Shown here: in pieces, positions 5,599 through 12,757 of the stretch
Layout: the number at the start of each line of letters is the position of its first letter
Position numbering within the stretch: position 1 is the first letter of the stretch
From: Cryptoclostridium sp964637365
GTDB lineage: Bacteria; Bacillota; Dehalobacteriia; UBA7702
DNA length: 17,069 nt
Assembly (NCBI GenBank): GCA_964637365.1
Contig: CAZWWH010000034.1
Span: 1 to 17,069, forward strand
Direction: 5' to 3'
Made by a program: the position numbers and the translations under genes
The notes under the pieces: generated by a model
The model's database searches: none
Told to the model about the DNA's origin: nothing
Seen by the model: only the letters and a program-made list of their open reading frames with translations

Positions 5599-7692
5599 AT
5601 GAAAATATGTTCTAATCCCGGCAAGATATGCCGCAGTATTCCTATTTTGCTTTTGGCTTTTATTTTCAGCTTTTCCATGCCCACCGCAGCCCAAAGCAAT
5701 GAAAATTCCGATGTTTACAGCTCCTCAACTGCCAACAGTGGGAAAACGGCATATAGCGAGGATACAATTTATACCATTGAGCAAAGTGTTTTAACCGCGG
5801 AAGATACGACAACGGGAGAGAAAACCCCATTGAACCAAAACGTATCTGCGGTAGCATCTTGCAGCAGCGGCTTATATTTTACAAAATACTCCCAGGGAAA
5901 TACTGTATTTTTCCATAATAGTGAGTCTGAGCCTTTTTTGACGGTAAAAGGAGAAGTCGCCGGGTTTTCCATCAATGACGGAACGATATATTATCGTCTT
6001 GGCAACGATATTTATCGACAAGACGGAACCATTTTCTTCACAGCGGAAGGACTCACGACATTCTCTTTCCAAGCCGACGGCGCTTGCATCTATACGGCCC
6101 AGGACATTACCTACCGTTTATACGAGGGCCATAGTGAAATTTTGTCCGCTAATCATACGAAGAATGCATCTGTTTCCTCAATCTCTGGAAACGCAGAGCT
6201 TTCGGCAACTCTTTTTACCCCAAGATTAACAGCGCCGGAAAGCGGCAATCAATATTATTTCAGCAGTCTCAATATTTTTTATGCTGCTGGCTACGGAATG
6301 CCGAACTGTACTGCTTACGCCTATGGACGAGCCTATGAAATTTTAAAAAAGCGACCAAACCTTTGTCCCAATAACGCAGGCAAATGGTTCGACTATAATA
6401 AAAACAACGGCTATTATTCTTACGGCCAAACGCCCAAACTGGGTGCCATTGCCGTTTGGGCCAATGATAGCAGTCACGACCAAGGTCATGTTGCGGTGGT
6501 AGAAAAAATCAACAGCAACGGTACTATCACCATTTCCGAATCCTACTACGGTTCTACCTTCTTTCAAACGCAGACCAAGGCCGTATCAGCCCTGTATCCC
6601 GCCAAAATATTTTTAGGATTCATTTACATTTTGGAAGATGGTTACAGTGCAGAACAGGTAGCGACGCCGACCCTTTCCACTTCCGACGTATTGGGCGGGA
6701 AATCTGTAACATTATCCAGCGGCACTTCCGGCGCCTCTATTTATTATACAACCGACGGAAGCACTCCGACAACCGCCTCCAAAAAGTACAGCGGCGCCTT
6801 CACGGTGAATGCTACCACCACGGTAAAAGCAATAGCGACCAAATCCTCCATGACCAACAGCGGCATCATGACGCAAACAGTCTCTTTGAGCCAGGCAGCA
6901 CCGCCGTCAGCCTCCCGGGCCAGTGGAACATTATTGGCGGTAGGCGATAAGATCAGTTTGACCGCAACCACTTCCGGCGCATCAATTTATTACACCACCG
7001 ACGGCAGCAACCCTACCACCACTTCCACAAAATACAGCGGCGCCATCATCGTCAACAAAGATTGCACCATTAAGGCAATCACTGCCAAAGCCGGGATGCA
7101 GAGCAGCAATGTAGTATCCTTCTCCTATTTGGCCTGGAATAATCCTTTTAAAGACGTATCCTCTAAAGACTGGTTTTTCTCTTATGTGGCCAAGGCACAA
7201 CGGAGCAATATTATTAATGGAGTTTCCCCAACTAGCTTTGCACCAAACAGCATCACAAACAGGGCTACTTTTGTTACAATTTTAAGCCGTTTGGATGTTT
7301 TTGACGTTGATAATTATGAGCTTGCTTTTCTTGACGTTTTGGAGGACCAGTGGTACAGCGGCAGCATTGCCTGGGCTTCGGAAAACGGCATAGTCAACGG
7401 CACGGGGAACAACAAATTCTCTCCCTTCACCAATATTACCAGAGAGCAGGTCTGTGTGATTCTGATTCGTTACGCCAACTGGCAAGGTATTGACCTCCCT
7501 ACAGACGGTACGGCTGCAAACTTCACCGATAGTAATAAAATCAGCAATTACGCCAGAAATTCTGTGGATTTGGCCCAGCGGGCGGGAATCATTAAAGGAA
7601 GGGACAACGGCTCCTTTGATCCCCAAGGTAGCGCCACTCGCGCTGAGGTCACTTCGATCTTTATGCGTTTTTTAGAAATTGTTGAAAACTAA
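5599..7692 (+). CDS. Exported CHAP-domain wall hydrolase with chitobiase-like repeats and three SLH modules
   Basis: The product is about 697 aa. Residues 1-31 form a signal peptide. Residues about 45-200 are a beta-rich region of short repeats (LYFTKY, IYYRLG, CIYTAQ) that may be propeller-like; I do not recognise its family. Residues about 215-345 are a CHAP cysteine amidase/endopeptidase domain with Cys237 in NCTAYAYG, His297 in QGHVAVVE and a likely third residue near SESYYG (313-318). Two chitobiase C-terminal-like repeats (about 354-430 and 436-510) each contain GASIYYTTDGS and TVKA/TIKA blocks. Three SLH modules (about 517-565, 576-623, 641-690) close the protein. It should cleave peptidoglycan peptides while anchored at the wall. 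GGGAGGT at 5579-5585 precedes both a TTG (5596) and the ATG chosen here; spacing to either is long, so the start is uncertain by one codon. Confidence 0.9.
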   Translation: MKICSNPGKICRSIPILLLAFIFSFSMPTAAQSNENSDVYSSSTANSGKTAYSEDTIYTIEQSVLTAEDTTTGEKTPLNQNVSAVASCSSGLYFTKYSQGNTVFFHNSESEPFLTVKGEVAGFSINDGTIYYRLGNDIYRQDGTIFFTAEGLTTFSFQADGACIYTAQDITYRLYEGHSEILSANHTKNASVSSISGNAELSATLFTPRLTAPESGNQYYFSSLNIFYAAGYGMPNCTAYAYGRAYEILKKRPNLCPNNAGKWFDYNKNNGYYSYGQTPKLGAIAVWANDSSHDQGHVAVVEKINSNGTITISESYYGSTFFQTQTKAVSALYPAKIFLGFIYILEDGYSAEQVATPTLSTSDVLGGKSVTLSSGTSGASIYYTTDGSTPTTASKKYSGAFTVNATTTVKAIATKSSMTNSGIMTQTVSLSQAAPPSASRASGTLLAVGDKISLTATTSGASIYYTTDGSNPTTTSTKYSGAIIVNKDCTIKAITAKAGMQSSNVVSFSYLAWNNPFKDVSSKDWFFSYVAKAQRSNIINGVSPTSFAPNSITNRATFVTILSRLDVFDVDNYELAFLDVLEDQWYSGSIAWASENGIVNGTGNNKFSPFTNITREQVCVILIRYANWQGIDLPTDGTAANFTDSNKISNYARNSVDLAQRAGIIKGRDNGSFDPQGSATRAEVTSIFMRFLEIVEN

Positions 7693-7706
7693 TACTCAAA
7701 ACAATC

Positions 7707-7746
7707 AAAGGGTGTCCTCCAGTGATAGGGGACACCCTTTTGATTT
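7707..7746. terminator. Shared terminator between convergent genes
   Basis: AAAGGGTGTCC (7707-7717) pairs perfectly with GGACACCCTTT (7730-7740), followed by TTGATTTT on the plus strand. On the minus strand the flanking T-tract is weaker (TTTGATTGTTTT). It sits between the stops of the CHAP gene (7692) and the alarmone synthetase gene (7750) and probably serves both. Confidence 0.85.
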
Positions 7747-7749
7747 TAA

Positions 7750-8445
7750 CTAACGAATGATGTTCTTTACCTTATCGAAAATATCCTGCATCATCTCATC
7801 GGCTTCGGCAATCATTTCCGCACAGTCCTTGAGCTGTGCCCGAAGTTCAATGGGAACCTCATCGTCGGATTTATAACGAAGCTGATGCTCCAGGCAGGCC
7901 CAAAAGTCCATGGCGACGGTACGAATTTGCACCTCCACTGGCACGGTCTCAGTGCGATCAGCCAGACAAACCGTAATGGAAACCACCAAATGCAGACTGC
8001 GGTAACCGGTTCCTTTGGGATTGGCTACATAGTTTTTCATCCCCAGCAGCTTGATGTCTTCCCGCTTTAACAGCATCTCCGCTAACATTTCAACGTCCCG
8101 CAGGTAATGGCAAATCACCCGCACGCCGGCTAAGTCCGTAATATTGCGGCGCACGGAATCCACAGAAATCTCATGGCCTTTGGCTTTCATCTTCTCAATG
8201 ACACTCTCGGTGCTTTTCAGCCGAGATTCAATATGATGAATAGGGTTACGATCAAAGCGAACGCAAAATTCCTCATCAAGATTTTTAAGTTTTGTGGTCA
8301 TCTCCCGCATGGCGGCATGATACATCTGCCGAAGCTCCATGTATTCCTGCAAGCGGTTCAGGGCTTTGGCCATTACTTCGGCGGCCCTTTCGGTTCGCTG
8401 TTCCTCATCGCTGGATTTCAGCGTAACACTGCTTATATCACTCAT
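7750..8445 (-). CDS. Small alarmone synthetase, GTP pyrophosphokinase (RelP/YwaC-like)
   Basis: The product is 231 aa with a lone RelA/SpoT synthetase domain, lacking the HD hydrolase, TGS and ACT parts of full-length Rel. It should transfer pyrophosphate from ATP to GDP or GTP, making (p)ppGpp. Visible motifs are SRLKSTESVIEKM (74-86), DLAGVRV with Mg-binding Asp104, NPKGTGYRSLH with guanine-stacking Tyr148, and VEVQIRTVAMDFWACLEH with catalytic Glu171. By eye it is nearer the YwaC/RelP group than YjbM/RelQ, especially NPKxxGYRSLHL and AMDFWxxLEH; this is from memory. It is the last gene of the marR-ftsH operon. The 35-bp gap to ftsH holds a GTAGGAGC ribosome-binding site. Co-transcription with a protease gene suggests a stress-induced alarmone. 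Confidence 0.92.
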   Translation of the reverse strand: MSDISSVTLKSSDEEQRTERAAEVMAKALNRLQEYMELRQMYHAAMREMTTKLKNLDEEFCVRFDRNPIHHIESRLKSTESVIEKMKAKGHEISVDSVRRNITDLAGVRVICHYLRDVEMLAEMLLKREDIKLLGMKNYVANPKGTGYRSLHLVVSITVCLADRTETVPVEVQIRTVAMDFWACLEHQLRYKSDDEVPIELRAQLKDCAEMIAEADEMMQDIFDKVKNIIR

Positions 8446-8480
8446 GACTGCTCCTACCTTTCAGGGGAAGTCTCGAAAAA

Positions 8481-10304
8481 TTATCGTTCCAAAATCGCCA
8501 TGAATTCTTCGCCGGTAATGGTTTCCCGCTCCAGAAGGAATCTGGCGATTTCATGTAATTTTTCCATATTGTCTTTTAATATTTCAATCGCTTTTCCATG
8601 GGCATTTCTCACCAATTCTACCACTTCTTCATCAATTTTGGAAGCAGTTTCCGCAGAACAAGCCAAAGAAGCATCGCCGCCCAAGTACTGGTTGGTAACG
8701 GTCTCCCAAGCTACCATATCAAAATTTTTACTCATACCAAAGCGGGTAATCATGGCTCGGGCAATCCGGGTGGCTTGTTCAATATCATTGGAGGCGCCGG
8801 TAGTGATTGACTGAAATACCAGCTCTTCGGCGGCGCGGCCACCGGTAAAGGTAACGATTTTATTAAAGGCCTCTTCCTTATTCATTAAGAACTTTTCATC
8901 TTCCTCCACTTGCATGGTATATCCCAAAGCTCCGGAGGTACGGGGAATAATGGTGATTTTATGAACAGGAGCGGAGTTTTTCTGCTTTGCCGCAACTAGG
9001 GCATGACCAACTTCGTGGTAAGCGATAATTTCCTTTTCCTGAGGAGAAATCACGGCTCCCTTTCTTTGATAGCCAGCGAGAATCACTTCCACGCTTTCCT
9101 CCAAATCTGACTGGCTGACCACATGACGGCCACAGCGTACTGCCCGCAAAGCACCTTCATTGATAATATTGGCCAGCTCCGCACCACTAGCCCCAGAGGT
9201 TGCCCGGGCAATGGCATTAAAATCAAGCCCTGGTTCCATCTTTACTTGTTTGGCATGAACCTGTAATATCGCTTCTCTGCCCTTTAGATCCGGAAGCTCT
9301 ACAGGAATGCGGCGGTCAAAACGGCCGGGACGCAATAACGCTTTGTCCAAAGTTTCGGGACGGTTCGTGGCAGCCAAAATGACTACGCCTTTTTTGCCGT
9401 CAAAGCCATCCATTTCCGTCAACAATTGATTCAAGGTTTGCTCCCGCTCATCATTGCCGCCGATACCGTTGCCGTCACGTTTTTTACCGATGGTATCAAT
9501 TTCATCAATAAACACGATACACGGCGCTTTTTCGTTGGCCTGTTTAAAGAGATCGCGAACCTTGGCAGCCCCCATTCCTACAAACATTTCCACAAATTCC
9601 GAACCGGAAATAGAGAAAAAAGGTACATTGGCTTCACCGGCCACAGCCTGGGCCAAAAGGGTTTTCCCGGTACCGGGAGGCCCCACCAGCAAAGCCCCCT
9701 TAGGCAGTTTGGCGCCAATTTCTGAATATCGGCTGGGATCGTGCAGGAAATCAACGATTTCCCGCAGAGCGTCTTTGGCTTCATCCTGGCCTGCCACATC
9801 CTGGAAGGTTTTTCCCGTTTGGGCTTTTACATAAATTTTTGCTTTAGAATTGGATCCGCCAAAGGACATGGCATTGCCGCCCATTCCTTTTTTCATTTGG
9901 CGCATCAGGAAACGCCCCAGTAAAATAAAAATAACAATAGGAATACCGTAATAAAGCAGCAGATTCATCAGGGGCGACAGCTCTTTGGGAACGACCTGCG
10001 CAAACTTAACGCCGGCCTGCTCCAAGCGATCCACCAGTTGGGGATCATCCATAGCGCCCGTGGAAAAGAGCTGGTCTTTGCCATCTTCATCGGGACAATT
10101 ATAGTAAATTTCATTATCCTTGATTTCAACTTCGGTAATCTTTCCCTTGTCCAAAGCTGAGAGAAAGACATCATAGGAAACGGACTCTACGGCTTTGTTT
10201 TGCAGCATTGGCACCACAGTGGCATTTATAAGCAAGGTAAGGGCCAAAGATAAGATAATATAGTAAAGTATTGATCGTTGCGGTGGTTTCTTTTCTTCTT
10301 CCAT
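8481..10304 (-). CDS. ftsH: ATP-dependent zinc metalloprotease FtsH
   Basis: The product is 607 aa, near usual FtsH length with a short C-terminal tail. Two membrane segments (about 13-31 and 113-131) flank an extracytoplasmic domain. The AAA+ module has Walker A GPPGTGKT (208-215), the pore motif FVGMGA (241-246), Walker B IVFIDEID (263-270) and a second region of homology with ATNRPETLDKALLRPGRFDR. The peptidase domain has HEVGH (430-434) and the third zinc ligand, Asp507, in the SNDIEQAT helix. All catalytic residues are present. It degrades misfolded membrane proteins and regulatory substrates. It lies 5 bp after a MarR-type gene, and its ribosome-binding site CAGGAG overlaps the end of that gene. 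Its partners differ from the common tilS-hpt-ftsH setting, so it may be a second, stress-inducible copy; the rest of the genome would tell. Confidence 0.96.
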   Translation of the reverse strand: MEEEKKPPQRSILYYIILSLALTLLINATVVPMLQNKAVESVSYDVFLSALDKGKITEVEIKDNEIYYNCPDEDGKDQLFSTGAMDDPQLVDRLEQAGVKFAQVVPKELSPLMNLLLYYGIPIVIFILLGRFLMRQMKKGMGGNAMSFGGSNSKAKIYVKAQTGKTFQDVAGQDEAKDALREIVDFLHDPSRYSEIGAKLPKGALLVGPPGTGKTLLAQAVAGEANVPFFSISGSEFVEMFVGMGAAKVRDLFKQANEKAPCIVFIDEIDTIGKKRDGNGIGGNDEREQTLNQLLTEMDGFDGKKGVVILAATNRPETLDKALLRPGRFDRRIPVELPDLKGREAILQVHAKQVKMEPGLDFNAIARATSGASGAELANIINEGALRAVRCGRHVVSQSDLEESVEVILAGYQRKGAVISPQEKEIIAYHEVGHALVAAKQKNSAPVHKITIIPRTSGALGYTMQVEEDEKFLMNKEEAFNKIVTFTGGRAAEELVFQSITTGASNDIEQATRIARAMITRFGMSKNFDMVAWETVTNQYLGGDASLACSAETASKIDEEVVELVRNAHGKAIEILKDNMEKLHEIARFLLERETITGEEFMAILER

Positions 10305-10309
10305 AGTCG

Positions 10310-10768
10310 TTATTTCTCCTGTTGTGAATTTTTTGCACCATTGCGGAAAGCAGAATCAAGGATCTTTTCCAGTAGTCTTCCAAGGGTTTCTCGTTCCGCT
10401 TCATCCAAAGGCGCCAGTAACTGTTCTTCAATTTCCGCACATAGATCCCCCATCATGGTCAGGGATTTCTTTGCCTGTTGGGTGGGAATGACTGTCTTTC
10501 GGCGGCCATCGCTGGGATCAATGGCTCTGACAATGAATCCTTTTTTCTCCAAACGCCATAGGATTCCCGTGACAGTGGGATTACTCAAATGAAAAAATTG
10601 CTCAACATCACGTTGACATATCTTGCCCTGAGGTGAAGCCGCAATGAACATCAGCACATCGGTCTGAGATGAGGTCAGACCAATATCCCTGAGAGCCTCG
10701 GTGCGGCGATGCTCCATCTGATGCAGGAGCGTTTTTATATAGATACCGATACGAGGATATTCCTGCAA
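10310..10768 (-). CDS. MarR-family transcriptional regulator (TTG start)
   Basis: The product is 152 aa if translation starts at the TTG at 10768, which I prefer. AAAGGAGG (complement of 10777-10784) lies 8 bases upstream, ideal spacing. An ATG at 10789 lies only about 10 bases after the predicted transcription start, has no ribosome-binding site, and would put the Shine-Dalgarno sequence inside the gene. The fold is a MarR winged helix: the LTSSQTDVLMFIA helix, recognition helix LSNPTVTGILWRLEKKGFIVR, and wing DPSDGRRKTVIPT, with terminal dimerisation helices. It lacks an obvious redox Cys pair. It is first in the operon with ftsH and the alarmone synthetase gene and probably represses its own operon through the AT-rich dyad over the -10. 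Confidence 0.9.
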   Translation of the reverse strand: MQEYPRIGIYIKTLLHQMEHRRTEALRDIGLTSSQTDVLMFIAASPQGKICQRDVEQFFHLSNPTVTGILWRLEKKGFIVRAIDPSDGRRKTVIPTQQAKKSLTMMGDLCAEIEEQLLAPLDEAERETLGRLLEKILDSAFRNGAKNSQQEK

Positions 10769-10799
10769 GTTTGCGCCCTCCTTTCTCATAGCACGCTAT

Positions 10800-10833
10800 A
10801 ATATATTATGCAATATATATTTTCAAATGTCAA
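10800..10833 (-). promoter_or_regulatory. Promoter and candidate MarR operator of the marR-ftsH-synthetase operon
   Basis: On the minus strand TTGACA (complement of 10828-10833) is separated by 17 bp from CATAAT (complement of 10805-10810). A 22-bp dyad at 10800-10821, with perfect 7-bp arms AATATAT/ATATATT around an 8-bp centre, covers the -10 element. Size and place fit a MarR-family operator for autoregulation. The AT-rich arms make chance symmetry possible. Confidence 0.6.
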
Positions 10834-10897
10834 TAAAAGTCAAATAGTTACATGATAAAAACATGATACCCAAGCTCTTTATTCATCATTTCTACAC

Positions 10898-10928
10898 AAA
10901 AAAGGCCTTCGGTATAAACGCCGAAGGC
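10898..10928 (-). terminator. Intrinsic terminator of the polysaccharide deacetylase gene
   Basis: GCCTTCGG (10905-10912) and CCGAAGGC (10921-10928) pair perfectly around an 8-base loop. On the minus strand the stem is followed by a run of six T residues (complement of 10898-10903). It lies about 20 bases past the deacetylase stop codon. Confidence 0.88.
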
Positions 10929-10946
10929 TAAATAAAAAAATTGTTA

Positions 10947-12287
10947 TCAGCCAAGGAATCGCTGAAAGAAGGGTGCCCAAAGGGAAACCCCCTTTCCACC
11001 GTATTGCTCACAATAGTTTTGAAGAATCACCGACACCTCGGCACGGGTGGCTTTGGCTTGGGGATCAAAGAATCCGCCATCGGTGCCGTGAATCACGCCG
11101 CTTTGAGTCAAGCTCTCTACCGAAGCCTTGGCCCAATCGCTAATCTCCCCAGCATCGGCAAAAGCGGAAATATTTTCTGATGCAGCCTGGAACTGTTTGG
11201 GGAATTCCCCTTGATAAGCGCTGTACCGGTCCAACATCACACAAATTTCTTCTCTGGTCACGAAGTCTTCAGGATGAAATTCATCGTCTCCGCTGCTAAT
11301 GATTTGGTGTTCCTCGGCCCAGGCCACGCTAGAGGCATAGTATTCATCCTCTGGAACATCGGTAAAAGAGGATGATTTCTCAGGCACGACGTCGCCACTG
11401 AGACGAGACAATATTGCAACAAACATTCCGCGGCGCATATATTTTTCAGGGCCAAATTCATTCTCAGAAAGGCCTTGGAGCAATCCCCTTTCTTTCACAA
11501 AGCAGATTGCGTCATAGGCCCAGTGTTGGTCCAATTTCGACTCATCGTATTCCTCGCCGTCATAATCAAGGGGCGGCAAATTAATTCCCTGGTTTGGAGC
11601 TGAAATATAAACGGTACCATGCCCCACAGCAACGCCGCGTCGTCGCAGTAATTCTGAAACAGTCACCAATTCGTAGCCCTGTGATTTCAATTCTCCTAAA
11701 GCGGCGATGAAACCGTCTACACTGGTGGGATGTATATCGTGGAGCAGGATAATGGCGCCATCAGCAGCCTGGTTCAGAATGGTCTGCTTTACTGTTTCTA
11801 CGTCACGGTACTTCCAATCCAAGGTATCCACGGACCAAAAAATGATTGGACCTCCGGCATAAGTTCGAACAGTATCATTATAGCTGCCATAAGGCGGACG
11901 AAGGTAGACCTCTTGTTGTCCGGTGATGCCCCGAATTACCGAGGCAGTTTGTCCCAAATCCTGCTGCAAGGCTTCCACACTTAATTTGGTAAGCTGACTA
12001 TGGTTCCAGCTATGGCTGGCAATTTGATGGCCTTCGTCATAAGCCCGTTTTACAATTTCAGCACGGTTCTGCGCCAAATTCCCCAGCACAAAAAAGGTGA
12101 CGTGAGCGTCATTGTCCTTTAAAGCATCCAGCAGTCTGGGGGTGTCGGCACCGGGGCCATCATCAAAAGTCACAGCGAGGAGCTTTGCCCCGCAGTCCAC
12201 AACCTCTTCGGCCATGATCCCAGGAGACATGCCAAAGGCTAAAATCAACAATAACAAAAATATATGGCAATGCAAGCGCAGTTTCAT
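10947..12287 (-). CDS. Exported SLH-anchored polysaccharide deacetylase (NodB domain)
   Basis: The product is 446 aa. Residues 1-26 form a signal peptide ending GIMA. Residues about 34-218 are a NodB/carbohydrate-esterase-4 domain with all five motifs: TFDDGP (40-45, Asp42 and Asp43), SHSWNH (91-96, metal ligands His92 and His96), RPPYG (130-134), DTLDW (154-158) and LLHD (181-184, His183). It probably removes N-acetyl groups from peptidoglycan or another surface glycan. An acidic linker leads to three SLH modules at about 250-295, 308-356 and 374-428; the first is the most divergent. Having the anchor at the C-terminus, unlike the double hydrolase, shows module shuffling. The GGGGAGT ribosome-binding site upstream supports the ATG. 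It is monocistronic, with its own terminator, and divergent from the tryptophan operon. Confidence 0.93.
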   Translation of the reverse strand: MKLRLHCHIFLLLLILAFGMSPGIMAEEVVDCGAKLLAVTFDDGPGADTPRLLDALKDNDAHVTFFVLGNLAQNRAEIVKRAYDEGHQIASHSWNHSQLTKLSVEALQQDLGQTASVIRGITGQQEVYLRPPYGSYNDTVRTYAGGPIIFWSVDTLDWKYRDVETVKQTILNQAADGAIILLHDIHPTSVDGFIAALGELKSQGYELVTVSELLRRRGVAVGHGTVYISAPNQGINLPPLDYDGEEYDESKLDQHWAYDAICFVKERGLLQGLSENEFGPEKYMRRGMFVAILSRLSGDVVPEKSSSFTDVPEDEYYASSVAWAEEHQIISSGDDEFHPEDFVTREEICVMLDRYSAYQGEFPKQFQAASENISAFADAGEISDWAKASVESLTQSGVIHGTDGGFFDPQAKATRAEVSVILQNYCEQYGGKGVSLWAPFFQRFLG

Positions 12288-12319
12288 GATGTTACTCCCC
12301 GTATATATTTTTATTGTTT

Positions 12320-12328
12320 ATTATATCA
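12320..12328 (-). promoter_or_regulatory. Extended -10 promoter of the deacetylase gene
   Basis: On the minus strand TGATATAAT (complement of 12320-12328) is an extended -10 with a perfect TATAAT. I find no good -35 at 16-18 bp. Transcription would start near 12313, about 25 bases before the start codon. Confidence 0.5.
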
Positions 12329-12380
12329 CATACTACAAAGTTCCTCGACAATTTTCGCAAAAAAAATTTTAAAAAAACTC

Positions 12381-12409
12381 TTGACAAAGTAAAAAAAACG
12401 GTGTATAGT
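12381..12409 (+). promoter_or_regulatory. Sigma-A promoter of the tryptophan operon
   Basis: TTGACA (12381-12386) is separated by 17 bp from TATAGT (12404-12409). Transcription would begin just ahead of T-box stem I. The spacer is rich in A. Confidence 0.8.
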
Positions 12410-12415
12410 TTTCAC

Positions 12416-12708
12416 CAATAAGAAAACCGACGACGAAGAGAAGTAGCCAATCGGTTTCTCATTCAGAGAGTCCCCGTTGCTGGAAGTGGGATATGAGATG
12501 AATTGGTGAATGGACTTCAGAGGGCAGCCCGAAACGTAAGGAGTAGGCGCTGACGGGAACTGCACCCGTTATCAAGGCAGCATATATGATGGTATATGAA
12601 AGAGTGGTCGAATGAGCGATTTTTTATTTTGAAATGGCGTTTCTTCGGCAAGTTGGGTGGTACCGCAAAGTCAGTCTTTGTCCCTTCGTTGGGAGAAAGG
12701 CTTTTTTT
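12416..12708 (+). promoter_or_regulatory. Tryptophan-specific T-box leader
   Basis: The leader carries the T-box sequence GTTGGGTGGTACCGCA (12652-12667), whose UGGU bulge (12658-12661) pairs with the tRNA acceptor end. Stem I can be traced: GAAG (12435-12438) pairs with CTTC (12515-12518) and CCAAT (12447-12451) with ATTGG (12502-12506). Between them is a specifier loop with the S-turn strand AGAAGTAG opposite TGAATGGA. The specifier is TGG (12511-12513), the Trp codon, followed by the conserved purine. The AGAGAG bulge (12465-12470) and distal loop GTTGCTGGAAG are also canonical. Stem III can form from ACGGG/CCCGT near 12553-12569. Uncharged tRNA-Trp should stabilise the antiterminator and allow transcription of trpB and the transporter genes. 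Confidence 0.93.
12673..12708 (+). terminator. T-box attenuator terminator
   Basis: AGTCTTTGTCCC (12673-12684) pairs with GGGAGAAAGGCT (12691-12702) with one internal G-G mismatch and one G-T pair, followed by T6. It starts just after the T-box sequence, as expected for an attenuator that competes with the antiterminator. Confidence 0.88.
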
Positions 12709-12757
12709 ATTGCCCATCATGTACCTTCAAAAATTAAAAAGAAAAGGAATGATGATC

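Noticed and set aside
5349..5615. Small open frames between the methyltransferase and CHAP genes
   Set aside because: They run through the terminator hairpin and the CHAP promoter, lack ribosome-binding sites and have no recognisable composition of a protein.
8481..10304. Plus-strand open frames inside ftsH
   Set aside because: All are shadows of the FtsH reading frame without motifs or ribosome-binding sites.
10769..10789. ATG 10789 as the marR start
   Set aside because: It would place the only good Shine-Dalgarno inside the gene, and the ATG lies about 10 bases after the predicted transcription start.
12596..12757. Extended N-terminus for TrpB
   Set aside because: The stretch is the T-box antiterminator and terminator; the AAGGA site fits only the ATG at 12758.
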